Below, one piece after another: positions 41,064 through 53,138 of a DNA stretch of 64,000 bases; within the stretch, counting starts at the first letter, position 1, and the number at the start of each line of letters is the position of its first letter. Both the position numbers and the translations under genes were made by a program. This stretch comes from Carallia brachiata (Eukaryota > Streptophyta > Magnoliopsida > Malpighiales > Rhizophoraceae), in NCBI GenBank assembly GCA_021464245.1, contig JADCRB010000043.1, forward strand, positions 2,093,735 to 2,157,734, written 5' to 3'. The notes beneath the pieces were generated by a model. That model ran no database searches. It was not told where the DNA came from and saw only the letters and a program-made list of their open reading frames with translations.

Positions 41064-41830
41064 TTTTCGTTAAGTATTTGTCACCTTTTAGAAAATTAAG
41101 GATTGAATGCATTATTGAGGTTGCTGGAAAATGAAATCACAAAGTGGTTACGAATAGGAAGCAGTCACCTTGGAAAATGAAGGAATGAATTTATTATTGA
41201 GGTTGCCGGAAATGAAATCACAAATTGGTTACGAATAGGAAGAAGAATGAAACGAGTTAATTAATTAAAATAAATTTAATCAAAACACTCTCTTATTTAT
41301 AAAGATTAAATTTAATAATTAATAGATCTAAAAAAATATAACACGGCTTCAAAGTACAAGTCCGAGTCGTGACAATTGACAGGAAGGGTCTTTGGAATTC
41401 TGCTCCCGGTGTAAGGAGGCATTCCAATTGTGCCTTCGGTTGGATTTTATTATGGAATTTTTTGCACCCAAAGTCGTTAGTTGTAATTAGCATATTATTT
41501 ATCAAAAGAAATATCAACCGTATATAATAGTTTAGATCTTTTACGTTGAATATTATAGTTATTTTTCGCAGCTTCGTAGTATTTTAACCCTTGATCTGAT
41601 TTATAAAAGTTCTTATTTAGGACTAAACTCTACGAAAATTGATATATATAGAAATAAAAGCTAAGGTAATAAACAAAGGGGTAAAATGTGAAGATTCGTT
41701 GCACAGCTAGGATATGTGACTCATCGTAACCGATGACATGTCAAATAATACATAGAAGTATGATTTATTCCTTATTTTGCTTATTATTTTTATTATTGTT
41801 TTTTTTATAAATAAAACACTTCCATAGGAT
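41064..41830. other. spacer between ADH-A and the P450 pseudogene
   Basis: No gene is seen. The sequence matches 63310-64000 of copy B in large part (for example GCATTCCAATTGTGCCTTC), and the duplication can be followed to about 41785. Confidence 0.55.
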
Positions 41831-44800
41831 TCAATATTTGGCTTGCACTTCCGGCTTTTTCAGCACCCTGATGTGGTATTCATCTCCAAATCCTAAAATT
41901 GGAGTTCTTACAATTTCCCCGCCCTTGACCTTGCTCCACCTGAATATTGATGAACGACCTTTATCATTAGTGCATCATGACTCTATGTCTTTTTTTATTG
42001 ACAATTGTTGTGACAAATGATAAAGAGTTCGGTTCCTCTAAAATAAGATTTAAAGTTCGAGTCTTGTATAAAAAAAAAACGGCGCTGAAAAAATTACTTT
42101 CACAAAGAATTTGAAAAATTATTTAAATTGAATTAGTCAGTACTAAATATAACTTTTGAATACCAAAACCTCCCACCAAAAAATGACTCTACGTTTTACA
42201 TAACTATGACGCATTCACACACGAATACTAAATACTATAAGACGACGGGATCTATTACATTGCCGAACAATTTTTCTTTATTATGTCCACATGTATTTTT
42301 TTTGTGCAACTAAAAACATTTTTTGTGCAACCACATAAAAAAAATGTGCAACGAAAAAATAATAATATTTTTTGAATTATTTTTTATCGATTTAGTTGTA
42401 CAAAACACGTTTCTAATTACACAAAAAAAATTTTATATAGAAACAATAAAAAAAAATTATTTAACCATAAATTTTTTCCCATAAGACGACAGTCACCTGA
42501 ATTTGGTCACAAGGAGACGAAGAAAAGCCACCATTAACCCTCCGCTGAAATCAGCCCCCTTCCGCATGACCTCATTCCACTCCCGAATGGTATGAAGTGT
42601 TTTGCTTTGATATTTGTCCCCAAATCCTGTAGTCATTTTAGCTTTTCGGCTTAGAAGGGTTGGGAATTCACTTGGGCGTTGGCACAATAATAAGGCATGC
42701 TTTTCCTAATATTATATAAAACTTTTTTATATTATTTAATTTTAAATAATAACAAAATAATTATACAATTCATTTAATAATATTTAATAATTTATCTGTT
42801 TAAAATATTTAAATTTTAATTATCGTAACAACGTATATTACTTTATTAATACTTTATTTTTTTTCTAAATATTACTCTCTAGTATTTTGCTTATATATAT
42901 ACACAGACGCTGCCTTCCATCTCCATGGATTAAAAGCAGCTGGATCTTTATAGATATCAGGATTTATGTGAAGAACAGATGGGACAACTTCTATACTCCA
43001 ACTTTCTCGAATAGTATTCGCTCAAATAAAAAAAAAAAAAAAAACCTTTTCGAATAGTATATTCTGCACAATTGGCTGGCGTTTAGATATTGGTGTCCAG
43101 CTTAAAATCAAAAAGCCTTGGAAATAAATTAATCTAATTGAGACATATATTTTATACCGCTTATGTGAATATCCTCAATTGTCCTGCGTAAGTTCGCAAC
43201 TGTGGCACTCATCCGAAGACATTCGTTGAAAACCTACATAATTTTCAAACAATGCAAACGAATATACAAGAAAATTGGCAGAAAAAAAAAATTGCTTATC
43301 ATCCAAACTTAATCCACAAATAAAAAAATAAAAAAAAGGGCATTCCAATCCAGCCACGAAGTCTCCATTAAGGAGTAGAGCTTCATTACCTAACCAAACT
43401 AAAAAGTCATTAACTTATCTAGATAGTATACAAACTACAATAATGAGTTTATTTTATACAACTGTAATAAAATATGTGAATTTTTTAAAAAATAGTGATA
43501 TATTTCATTACATTTTTTATTATTATAATTATACAAAATAGATATATTGTTACAGTCTGAATACTGTTTAGATAATTTTTGTTTGATCATCAATATTTAC
43601 AGTAAAGTGTCTGACCTTTTTTTTTTTTTTCAAAAAACATTGTTTACGCGACTGAAATTAAAAAAAGAGAAAAAAGGTTAACACAACGTGAAAAAGATAA
43701 TGCATTCCCTATTTAGTTTTTTCTGTCTTATGAGGAATATAAATGTCTCACAAGCATGGTAAAAGTCATTGACTTGTATTCACTCCACTTTATCCCGGTG
43801 TCCATGTTATCCTTGCTACCAACAATTGCCTCGTGTTCCTTCTGTAATGTCGTCAGGGGAATGTTTAAAAAAAAGAAAAAACAAAACAACTGAGGGATAA
43901 TATGAGACAGTGAAATGCGAGCTTAATTATAACGAAATAATCATTTGGTTTTTACTATAAATCATCACAATTTTATAGTTTATATGAGCTTAATGCAACT
44001 AATTCCTATGGTTTACCTCTTTTGCATATCACTTTTTTGAGTTTTTAATTTACACTATGATATTGATTGCTTTACATTTTCTAATTTTAACAATTAAGAC
44101 ATATTCGGTTAGGAAAAATAATAATAATCAATCAAAAAAATTGAATCTCTTAATATTTGAACTTCATAAATTTTATAGAATTAAAGAGAAATTCTAAATT
44201 TTTTTGAGAAAAACTAATATATGTAAGACCACGTCATTTTTGGACAGTTTTTTTAGTGAAATTGGTGAAAGCTGTTATAGAGAGACATAACTATTTAATT
44301 GTTAAAATTTAAAACCACGGGAATTTTAAAATGTAAGTTGGAATCTTATGCAAAGTAAGCAGCTGGATGAAAAAACTAAAAAAAAAAAAAGAACCAACGC
44401 TTGCATGAGGAGAGGATGCTCAGTCAAGAACTTAATGGCCAATTTCAAAGTGGTCGGGATATTCTCGGAGGCAGCAAACAAAAGTGTAAAGAGTATGTAA
44501 ACAACAGCTTTGTCCGAAAACAAATTTTCTTCGTCCGTGTCATGACCAATAAGGCAATCAAGGAAGTCGCCGTTCCTTTTGGAGGGATGTGCTTTTCTCT
44601 TCTCTACCTCAGCCTTTATCATCTTAAGCACCTTCGTCCGATTCTGAAGATCAATGAAAAGCCGAAATTTATAAATTGAAACGCATTTATATTAATCTTC
44701 ATGGCATGATCAGTTTGTAGAACTCCCAAGTTAAAAGTACCTGCAAGCACTTGTAATATGTAGTGCCCGGTATGTTCAAGGGAAAGGACATGAGCCCCCG

Positions 44801-45868
44801 CACCAGGGTTGGAATTGCTTCGCTTAGATTTACCTCAGCATTTGCAGGATCATTGCTGAAAAACAGCTTTGCGCCAAAATTCACTATCATCTGCGAAATT
44901 TGCAAAATTATTGAAATTAAGCACGCAAACGGTCATCTTATGTTTTTTTATTGATAATGGAGATGGTAACCCATCATTAAAAATAGGATATGTGAGGGAC
45001 CTCCTACTACTCCAACAGCTACGTTGAATTCTCAAGTGTAAGCATTTTTATCATAAAACAAGATACCAACCAAAAAAAAAAGAAAGAGAAAGAAAAATTA
45101 ACAAACCGTTGAACAAGTGCGATTAACTTCAATAGATTCTTGCATTGTCCACGAAACTAGAGTATCAATGATGATTTCTTCCATTTCAGGAAGGATAATT
45201 TGTTTGAGCCTTTCTATACCGAAGTACTCCGCAACTAATTTCTTTAATTGCTTGTGAACTTGCCCCACAGCCAATACCTGTTGAAGCTCAGCGTTTTGGC
45301 CAATAAGCTCAGCAAAGGAGTCCATGTACCACAACTCCACCAACTTCCCTTCTTGTTGAAGAATAAAATAATTAAAATCGACGTCGGACTACACCACAAC
45401 CGGTGGACTAGTCAGATTTGTCTTGAAAATTGACCCATATCTATGCATGTCACGTGTAGATAAATTAAAAAAAAATTATTATGATTCGGTTAGGAATAGG
45501 AAGGCTGCAACGCAAACCACTTTTCAAATCATATCATTTATTTAACTAAATGGACGAATTCGAGCGAACTTATATATGAACACCATACGAAACCTACAAT
45601 TACTCATAGAAAATATTGACATTTCAATATCTGAGGTATTGCGACAGCTCCGGTGTATTGATCAACTTGGCTTAGATGCGAAAATTCTTACATTGTAAGT
45701 ATTTTCATGAAAAAAAGGAGACATATCCACAGACTTGCTAGGTCTACAGAACTGAACCGTCTCTCCAATAAATGGAAGACTCAATGAATCTGGAGGGAGC
45801 TTTCCATTACATTTAAGATTTCCCCATTTAAATACCCAATAGCCAATGAATATCACAAGCAAAGCCAC
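41831..45868 (-). pseudogene. cytochrome P450 pseudogene, CYP87-like (CYP85 clan)
   Basis: The ancestor would be an ER-bound mono-oxygenase acting on sterol or triterpenoid-like substrates. Nine exon remnants can be placed: about 45868-45680 (membrane anchor, NGKLPPDSLSLPFIGETVQF), 45440-45107, 44890-44741 (SFPLNIPGTTYYKCLQ), 44643-44395 (I-helix, LLFAASENIPTTLK), 43841-43752 (KEHEAIVGSKDNMD), 43233-43158 (VFNECLRMSATVANLRR, the ExxR helix), 43000-42914 (HINPDIYKDPAAFNPWRW), 42626-42497 (haem loop, FIPFGSGMRSC) and 41939-41831 (KVKGGEIVRTPILGFGDEYH). Lesions: TAG at 45391-45389 in exon 2, a phase mismatch between exons 1 and 2, a lost exon 7 start, a GC donor after exon 7, and two extra bases just after the haem-ligand Cys near 42560. 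The complete intron-exon skeleton argues for in-place decay and not a processed copy. The CYP87 call rests on remembered motifs. Confidence 0.82.
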
Positions 45869-48819
45869 ACCAATAAATAAACTTGATGGAATAAATGAAT
45901 ACTTGATGGAATAAAACCGAAGAGAGTAAAAGAGTGATGAACCAAAGCATGTTTCACACGGCGCAGCTTGAAAAGAACGAGGGATTTAAATAGGTGATGA
46001 AATGAATTTGATTGATCAGCACCTTGAGTGTTGCGTTAATTTTGGGCTAATTAGTTCTACGCAAAATGCTGTAAATTGTCGTTAGTATTTTGCTTTTTTC
46101 AAAAACATTAGGCAAGTTTTGTGATCCAAAAATAAAAAGGGGCAAAATTTTATACAGCGGGCAGGTCCAATTCAGTTGACATTCCATCTCAAATAAAAGA
46201 TATCTATCGTATTATTCTCTTGCGTAAGTCTTGGTCCAGTTAACATTCGAACTTACGCATCCAACCGCCATAGATCTTGCTGTATTTATCCCAAAAGAAA
46301 TTTCAGCAGCTCGCTTTTAGTAGTATACATGTCGTGACACGGTGGTATATATTATTATATTATTTAATTTTTTAAAAAATATAAAAAAATTATTAAATAT
46401 TATTAATTAAATTGTGTGAAATGAGCAACAGAGTGATGCTATTTTTTAAATTATCATAATTTTATTTTTTGAAAAAATAAGATCAAAATAATACATAAAT
46501 AATTAAATTATAAAAATAAATAAATTATTAAATATTAATAAAAAAATATAAAATCGATTTAACATGAATTAATGTACATGCGTACAGCAAAGCTATCATG
46601 TCTTCTTTCGTTCGCTTCTGCACTGTCACGTCGTTGTAGGTAGCGAGGTTGGATAGGATTTGTCGCCATATATTAGCCAAATATCAATATGGAAAGTGAC
46701 ACTGACCCACCAAAAATGTGGCCTCTTTTGTTGTATTGTTTGTGCCGCCATTTTTCCTGGTTGGATATCCATTCATGAAAAAAAATAAAATCATTGTGTG
46801 ATAATATTTAGATAAATATATAAAAAATATATAATTAATTTAATATTTATTTATTTTTTTAAAATTTAATATATTTTTACGATTTAATATTATAAATCTC
46901 TATTAAATTCTTACTTATGTGTATTTACTTATTTTTTTCTTCGGAAAAATCCCCGAGTCTGACCATAAACGACAGGGATAAAATTGTGGATAAATTTTTT
47001 TTTATGAACAACTGAGAGCAAAAACAAAAAATCTGAGCGCAAAGATTATGCCAGGCCCAAAAGTCACACATATACACGCATCAATAAAGTTGAGGAGATA
47101 AGGATAATAGACAGGAAAAGGGAAAGTTAAGGAGATAAGCGTAATAGACAGGAAAAGGTTACAGTCCAGCGTGGGTCCGAGGATTCAGACTTTTTTTTTT
47201 TTTTTTATAATTTTATGATATGCCTATAATTACAATAAATAAATAAAATAATGATAAAAATACATATATAGTAATTAAAAAAATTAAAACTTGTTTTTAC
47301 GGTCATTTAATTTATCTGTATATATTCTATTTATCGTGCCCAACTCATAGGTATGTTTTTGAAATTGTTGATGATTGGATATTTGGATCTGAATCTGAAC
47401 TTTTTTTTTTTTTAAACACAGGATTTTATTAGTTCTTTAGACCAAAGCAAAAATAACCAAGAGATGTCGAGGGAAACCAAATTTACATTTTTTTGATCTT
47501 GGGGGTTAACGGTTTTCTCTATTTAGATAGATAATTTATATCGGTGATGGGAATGTCCTTTATTTTCATTTGAAATTTATTTCGTGAATTTTTTTCCCCA
47601 TAGATGATGAAGAAAGTGAATGGACAAAACCCTTTTTCTTCAACAATTACATTTAGTTAATTATTGAAAGTTATTTAAAAACTCACTCCTTAGTTTTAAT
47701 TGATTATCTGTTAATGTGTACCTTCTCGTCAAGGATCGAAGAAAAAGCCAACTAAAAATAAAACATTTTTGGCCTTGGGCTAAGACGAAAAGCACGTAAA
47801 TGCTAAAAATTATCGAGTTATGATACACAGTAACAGAAGAATTCATTGACACGAAATTTACGCAGTTATTTTTACGGATCAACTTTAACAGTTAATATTA
47901 TTACATATTATAAATTGAAGAGGTTAAAAAATTATAAAAATTTATAAAATTTATAACTAAATTTAATAATATATAATAAATATATAAATATTATACGTAA
48001 CAGTTAACTGCATCAATTCTACGTGTCTAGACCTTCCGCGTCTTAACTATCATTTTCCAAAATTGTAGAAACAAAAGGGTTCTTACTTGGGTCTTTCCAT
48101 GGACATGCAAAGGTACTATACCGTGTCAGGGACTCGCAGCTCTATAGTTAAAACGAAAAATATAGGTGGACGGGAGACTGCAACCGCAGCTTGCAGTGCC
48201 AATCGACTAAAAAAAATAATTTCTTTTACCTGTTCAAAAAGCTAAAAAAAGTGAAAAAACCCACCTGTCGGAAGTCTGTTTACACGGTTCCTCCATATAC
48301 GGGGCTCCTAGTATAAATATGTTTTTTTCCAAGTCCAGGACCCTGATGGAACAAAGGGTTTAGGCCTCAGGTAGGACAACATGGGTGACAAAGGATGCAA
48401 TACTTGCCGTTCAAAAAATTGACTTTGTTTGACATGGGGTAATCTTTGTTCTCCGCTCTCTTTGTTTCTGCCGAAATGGGTTCATCACTTCAACTACTAG
48501 GGAGTTCAGTAAATTGTTCGCGAGCAATGTTGGAGCATGCATGCAATGTCTTCGCAGGGGAAAACTTTGCCAACAGATGCTTAAGCTCAACAAGGAATGC
48601 AGCCCATCATTTCCAGCAAGACTAATCGTGCCCATTCATCCCTGTGTCCTTTTGTCATCGCGTCTGCCAGACTGTAAGTGCATAACTTTTGTTATCCACT
48701 GCGCTGGCTGAGTAGCTGGGCACAAACTCCATCTCTTCGGATGAGATAACGGCCTCATCTCAATCTTCGTCAAGGTCACAAGAGTGAATTCAAGCGGCAT
48801 ATGCATCTTCTTGCATTGC
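45869..48819. other. gene-free AT-rich spacer
   Basis: This holds the upstream region of the P450 pseudogene, then AT-rich DNA with several poly(T) and poly(A) tracts. The stretch from about 48350 to 48819 lies downstream of the PPR-C fragment on the minus strand and may be its former 3' flank. I see no gene. Confidence 0.5.
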
Positions 48820-50151
48820 TGCTCTCAAGTCCTTCAAAATGGCTTTAATTTTATCTGCACTAGGATGAGACATGTCTCCTGCAACAAATAAATCGGTCGT
48901 CTGTCCTAGAATCCAGCTGCATCCAGGATGTTTGCCCAAGGATGTTTGCTTTGGCAAATCCAACTATCATTATTTTTAGGTCCAACGAGTCTCTCCCAAG
49001 TCAACTACAATGACTACTGAGTTTTGAACCAACCGCGCATGAACGGAGACTAAAGGAGGTATTGCTCTGTACACAGTTACTGAGACTCGAACTTGTTATT
49101 GTTGTTCCTGTCGTGGTCAGAAGGAAACAACTGCATCCAGCTGCATATCCATTTTTGGCAAATCCAACTATCATTGAGTTCCAGGAAACAACATCATTTT
49201 TACTACCAATTTCCTCGAAAATTTGAACAGAACTCTTTATGTCACCACATTTCGAATACATATCTACAAGGGAACTACAAGTCAATTCATCACACCCATA
49301 ACCAACTCGGAAAATCACAGAATGAATCTCTCTGCCTGCTCTAATAGAGACAAGACAGCACAGGCCCTAAGGACACTAAGGAATGTGGCTTGGTCAGGTA
49401 AGGCGTTGCAGCTGTGCATTTTTTGATATAACTGCAAAGCCTCCTCACTACAATCATTTTCGGTAAGTCCTGAAATCATAGCAGTTCACAGTATGGTGCT
49501 TCTTGGATTTGAAAACTCTGAGAAGAGAATGCTTGCGTCAGTTTTTCTCAAGGAGTCCGTGTACATTCCTAAAAGAGGGACACCCAAGAATTCATCATCG
49601 AGGCGAGGGCCACTTTTTAGAACGAGACAGTGTATTTGCTTTCCAAGATCAAGCCTTTGAGGTTCATCACATGCATCTAAAAGGCTTGCAAAAGTTATTT
49701 CGGAGGGGTTCAATCCTTCAGCTTGCATCTCTTGGAACAGCGTTATTGCCTTTTACAAATTAACTGCAGCATAACCTGCAACGAGAGCGTTCATAGAGAC
49801 CAGGCCCCTCTCAGGCATGCCCATAAGAGCTTTATGTGCAGAACCAATATCCCCACATTTTACATACATATCAACAACATTTGCACAAGCACTCAATATA
49901 CTGGCCACGAACACTTCATCAGGTAGAATCCCACAGCTTTTTGCAAATTCATTTGTAATGCTTATGCTACCTCTGCTCCAGGACATGGAGTTTCTTCGAA
50001 GGCCTCTGCCATCCCCTCTAGGGAAAAATGGACCCAACTCCGCAAAGGCACCTCCACCCACGGAGGAACAACCTGGGCCTGAACATGGAACATTACCATC
50101 AAACACAATGACCAGCACAGGCTTTACTAAGACTAATGAATTATGATTCAT
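48820..50151 (-). pseudogene. PPR pseudogene fragment C, At3g09040-like
   Basis: Read on the minus strand, PPR pieces appear in gene order: [25 protein letters not shown] (near 49780-49850), then MQAEGLNPSEITFASLLDAC and GKQIHCLVLKSG (49728-49486), then DELTCSSLVDMYSKCGDIKSS and NDVVSWNSMIVGFAKNGYAA (49318-49140). The E-domain end PGCSWI, then FVAGDMSHPSADKIKAIL, stands at about 48960-48830. The segment between the last PPR motif and PGCSWI is missing, and stops and frameshifts are frequent. The wording recalls Arabidopsis At3g09040, a mitochondrial PPR protein, and is unrelated to the A and B pseudogenes in this window. Confidence 0.78.
48972..49135 (-). repeat. inverted repeat, left arm, at PPR-C
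   Basis: Its reverse complement starts TGCAGTTGTTTCCTTCTGAC and matches the plus-strand sequence at 50561-50732. The arm sits between PPR-C coding pieces. Confidence 0.75.
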
Positions 50152-50560
50152 GGCAATAAAATCCGATTATATACAATTAACGAAAATTGTTTGAATCAAA
50201 TATATAAAATCTTTCAATTCTCAGGGTAGTCATTCCCCATCAATGTTCAGTGATGTACTAATTTCCCATCTAAGAATGGAAAAGGATTTAATTGTGCAAC
50301 TCTTGTCAGGCTGCCGCTGTACATAGTTTATTTTATTTGTTCGGCCATACAACTTTCCAAACTTGCAGATTTTAGATCTAGCAATTTTTTTTTTTTTTTG
50401 CGGGTTTTTGTTTATCAAACTTTGCTCGGCCTCCAGTCTTTTAACCCTGGAACTTTAGCAATCAACTACAGCACATAAAAAAAGAGCTGGTAAGAACCAA
50501 ATTTATAGCCAATTCCAAAAATCAAAGTTAATGCTGCTGAATCAGATAATTATAGGTATG

Positions 50561-50732
50561 TGCAGTTGTTTCCTTCTGACCATGACAGGAGCAATAACAA
50601 GAAGTTCGAGTCTCAATAACTATTCACATAGTAATGTCCTCTTTAGTCTATGTTCAATGGGTCAATGGGTCGTGTAGTAAGTTTAAAACTCAATAATCGT
50701 CATGGTTGGGTTGGAGGAGACTTGTTGGGTCT
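50561..50732 (+). repeat. inverted repeat, right arm, at PPR-C
   Basis: Starts TGCAGTTGTTTCCTTCTGAC, contains AAGTTCGAGTCTCA, and runs past GAGACTTGTTGGGTCTAA. It pairs with 48972-49135 in opposite orientation with scattered mismatches. Confidence 0.75.
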
Positions 50733-50916
50733 AATGGTATTCTAGTGGGGTTTTTAGTTGTGGACAATGTTGAATGAGACATTCACACAGAATTATTTCG
50801 ATTTCTATTTACAAATCTAATAGTTGATATATTTACGATAAATTTTTTTTATATTAAAAAAATCAATAATAACAAAGCCTCACTCATAAATTGTGTAACT
50901 CTCAAATTTCTCAAAT

Positions 50917-51138
50917 TTAATTGGGATAAGATCCTCCCATTCTTAATGTCCACATCAACACAAACTGCCTGAACTCAACCTTAGGTTGACCTGGCAACTG
51001 AGCCACCAGATCCTCGGCCGGGAATCCCTCCGCCACATTACTCACCAACCACCCAAAAACCAACACAGCAGCAGCTACCAATACCCCACCACCACCAAAA
51101 CAGCACCTACCCTTCTCAGAAAACCCCATTGCCCTCAC
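50917..51138 (-). pseudogene. serine carboxypeptidase-like gene fragment (first exon)
   Basis: The minus-strand frame starts [10 protein letters not shown] with a signal-like hydrophobic stretch ([15 protein letters not shown]). It then reads [21 protein letters not shown], the conserved N-terminus of plant S10 carboxypeptidases. The next expected residues, AGYVDVD, are damaged: a small deletion shifts the frame, and VDVDIKNGR is found in another frame. Nothing of the catalytic Ser-Asp-His core is present. It ends about 170 bp before the start of copy B, so it may mark a duplication breakpoint. Confidence 0.75.
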
Positions 51139-51308
51139 AAAAAACCCACACCCTATGTCCTGTACAAACTAATATGTATATAAAATAATGATTCAAATAA
51201 GCAAAGCAAAAGGGCACATTCAAAAAAGCATTCACAAAAGAACTGGTGATAATGATACTAGTCTATGCATGTCGTCTGTATTATATATATCGTTTAGTTA
51301 TGAAACAG

Positions 51309-51408
51309 ATTCCATCAATCAACCGAGACATTCTGGTTGCACAATCAAACATTTGTGAACAGGAACTTGGTTGAGTTCTCCAGCTGGAAGCCCCTTGCCT
51401 TACCCTGA
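51309..51408 (+). pseudogene. exostosin 3'-exon fragment
   Basis: The last 33 or so codons of the exostosin gene (TETFWLHNQT, VEFSSWKP) with the stop at 51406, followed by the matching 3' untranslated region. No upstream exons are present, and small indels occur, so it is not translated as part of an enzyme. Confidence 0.85.
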
Positions 51409-53138
51409 TTGTGCTGTAACTTACCGGCCATCATTTTTCCTTCTCCTTTAGTCCTGGTTCTATCCTTTCATCCCTCTCTATTTCCTTTTCTTCTCCTGCT
51501 ATGATTTCTGATATATATTTGATCAGTGCCATTTACCGAACTTTCCCCTGCTAGCAGCACAAAAAAAACATAAAAAATGGCGAATGCTCTGTATGGGTAC
51601 TGTATTCCGGCAAGAATTTCTTAGTGAGAGTGTAGATAATTGTAATTTTTCACACATGCATTTTTTTTTTTTAACGTAAATGAATTAGATATAGGTCGTC
51701 ATTTCATCTTGTATATCTCAGTTTCTCACATGCCATCATCTGTTTCCACGATCGACGAGTGCATTTCTATGCCAGAGTAGGACCCCATGAGCGTTGACCT
51801 TTGATGCCAAATGTAAGATGGCTGAAAGATAGAGACAGAACTACAGAGATAAAGAATCAAGAGAAATATCTGGTCAAGAAGTTTGTGAGGACTGAGGACT
51901 GAGAAAAAAAAGAGATGGACAGAGACCTTTCTTCGAACCCAAATTTCGACTCCTACTAAACAGAATCTGAATTTAGACAAAACAGTAAAATTATAGTTTT
52001 ATCTGTTAATTTCAATTTAATTTAAGAATCATTTAATTTCAACGTGGGTATGGAGAAAGTTATGATTAAAATATAAAACAGTAAAAAATCTGTCTAAATA
52101 ATATCAAATTCATTTTAATTACTTTTATTTGTATTAATTTGATCTATAAAATATAAAATAATAAATAAAAATAAAATTTATATATAAATATAATATGTAT
52201 AAATAAATATCAAATTAAAAATTAAATTAGACTTAATATTTATGTAAATATTGAACTTTAATGAAAAACGTGATCATTTTGGTCAACTTCACTAATGACA
52301 CGATTTATACATCGATCAACAGGGAGAACAACCAATCTAACATGCCAGTCACCGATCAATTACGACTAGCAAATCAAATAAACTTATGAAATTCTGATTA
52401 TAAGTATACTGTATTAATATCTCTTTATATCTCAATAATATTATCAATAATAGTAAAAATTAATAAAGTAATATACAATATATTAATATTGTTATGAACA
52501 AATTTGTTTAATTTACTTTACAATATTACTCCTATGTTGTTACGTGAGATTATATTTTTTGGTAAAAAGAAATAGGAAAAATGACTGTAAAGATCCAATA
52601 GTTATGAGGGAATAATATCAAAGTAATATGTCTGATTCTACTATATTTTACAAGAAATTTTTATTTTATTTTTCGATATTTGTTTCATATAAAATAAATA
52701 GTTAACGAAAAATTTTAAAATTTTAAAATAAAATAACTTAAACTTATTTTGAGTATAAGTTATTTTTAAAAAAAATAAAAAATATATTTTAAATAAGTGA
52801 TAAAAAAATTATTATTTTTATTAAAAATATTTTTACTTATAAATATTTTAAAAAGTCAGTTATTTCCTAACTAATAAAAGGAACCGTAAATATAACTTCC
52901 AAATCCGGGCACAATGATAGTTTTTTTTTTTTTAATTGTCATTTCAGTTCAAGATATCTTTACTGTATTATTAGGCATAAAAAACTGTAAATCAATACCC
53001 CGCATCAAAATTTAAATGATCACGGTGCATGCGGCAGAGAATGGCTTCAATTTCCATTAAAAAAAAAACGAAGAACAAGAACAAATAAACAGTGTAAAGA
53101 ATGGTTTCAAGATGTCCCAAATTGAGCAGCAAACCTCA
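51409..53138. other. spacer before PPR pseudogene B
   Basis: Homologous to 19314-22096 but shorter. It has AT-rich tracts and no gene. Confidence 0.55.
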
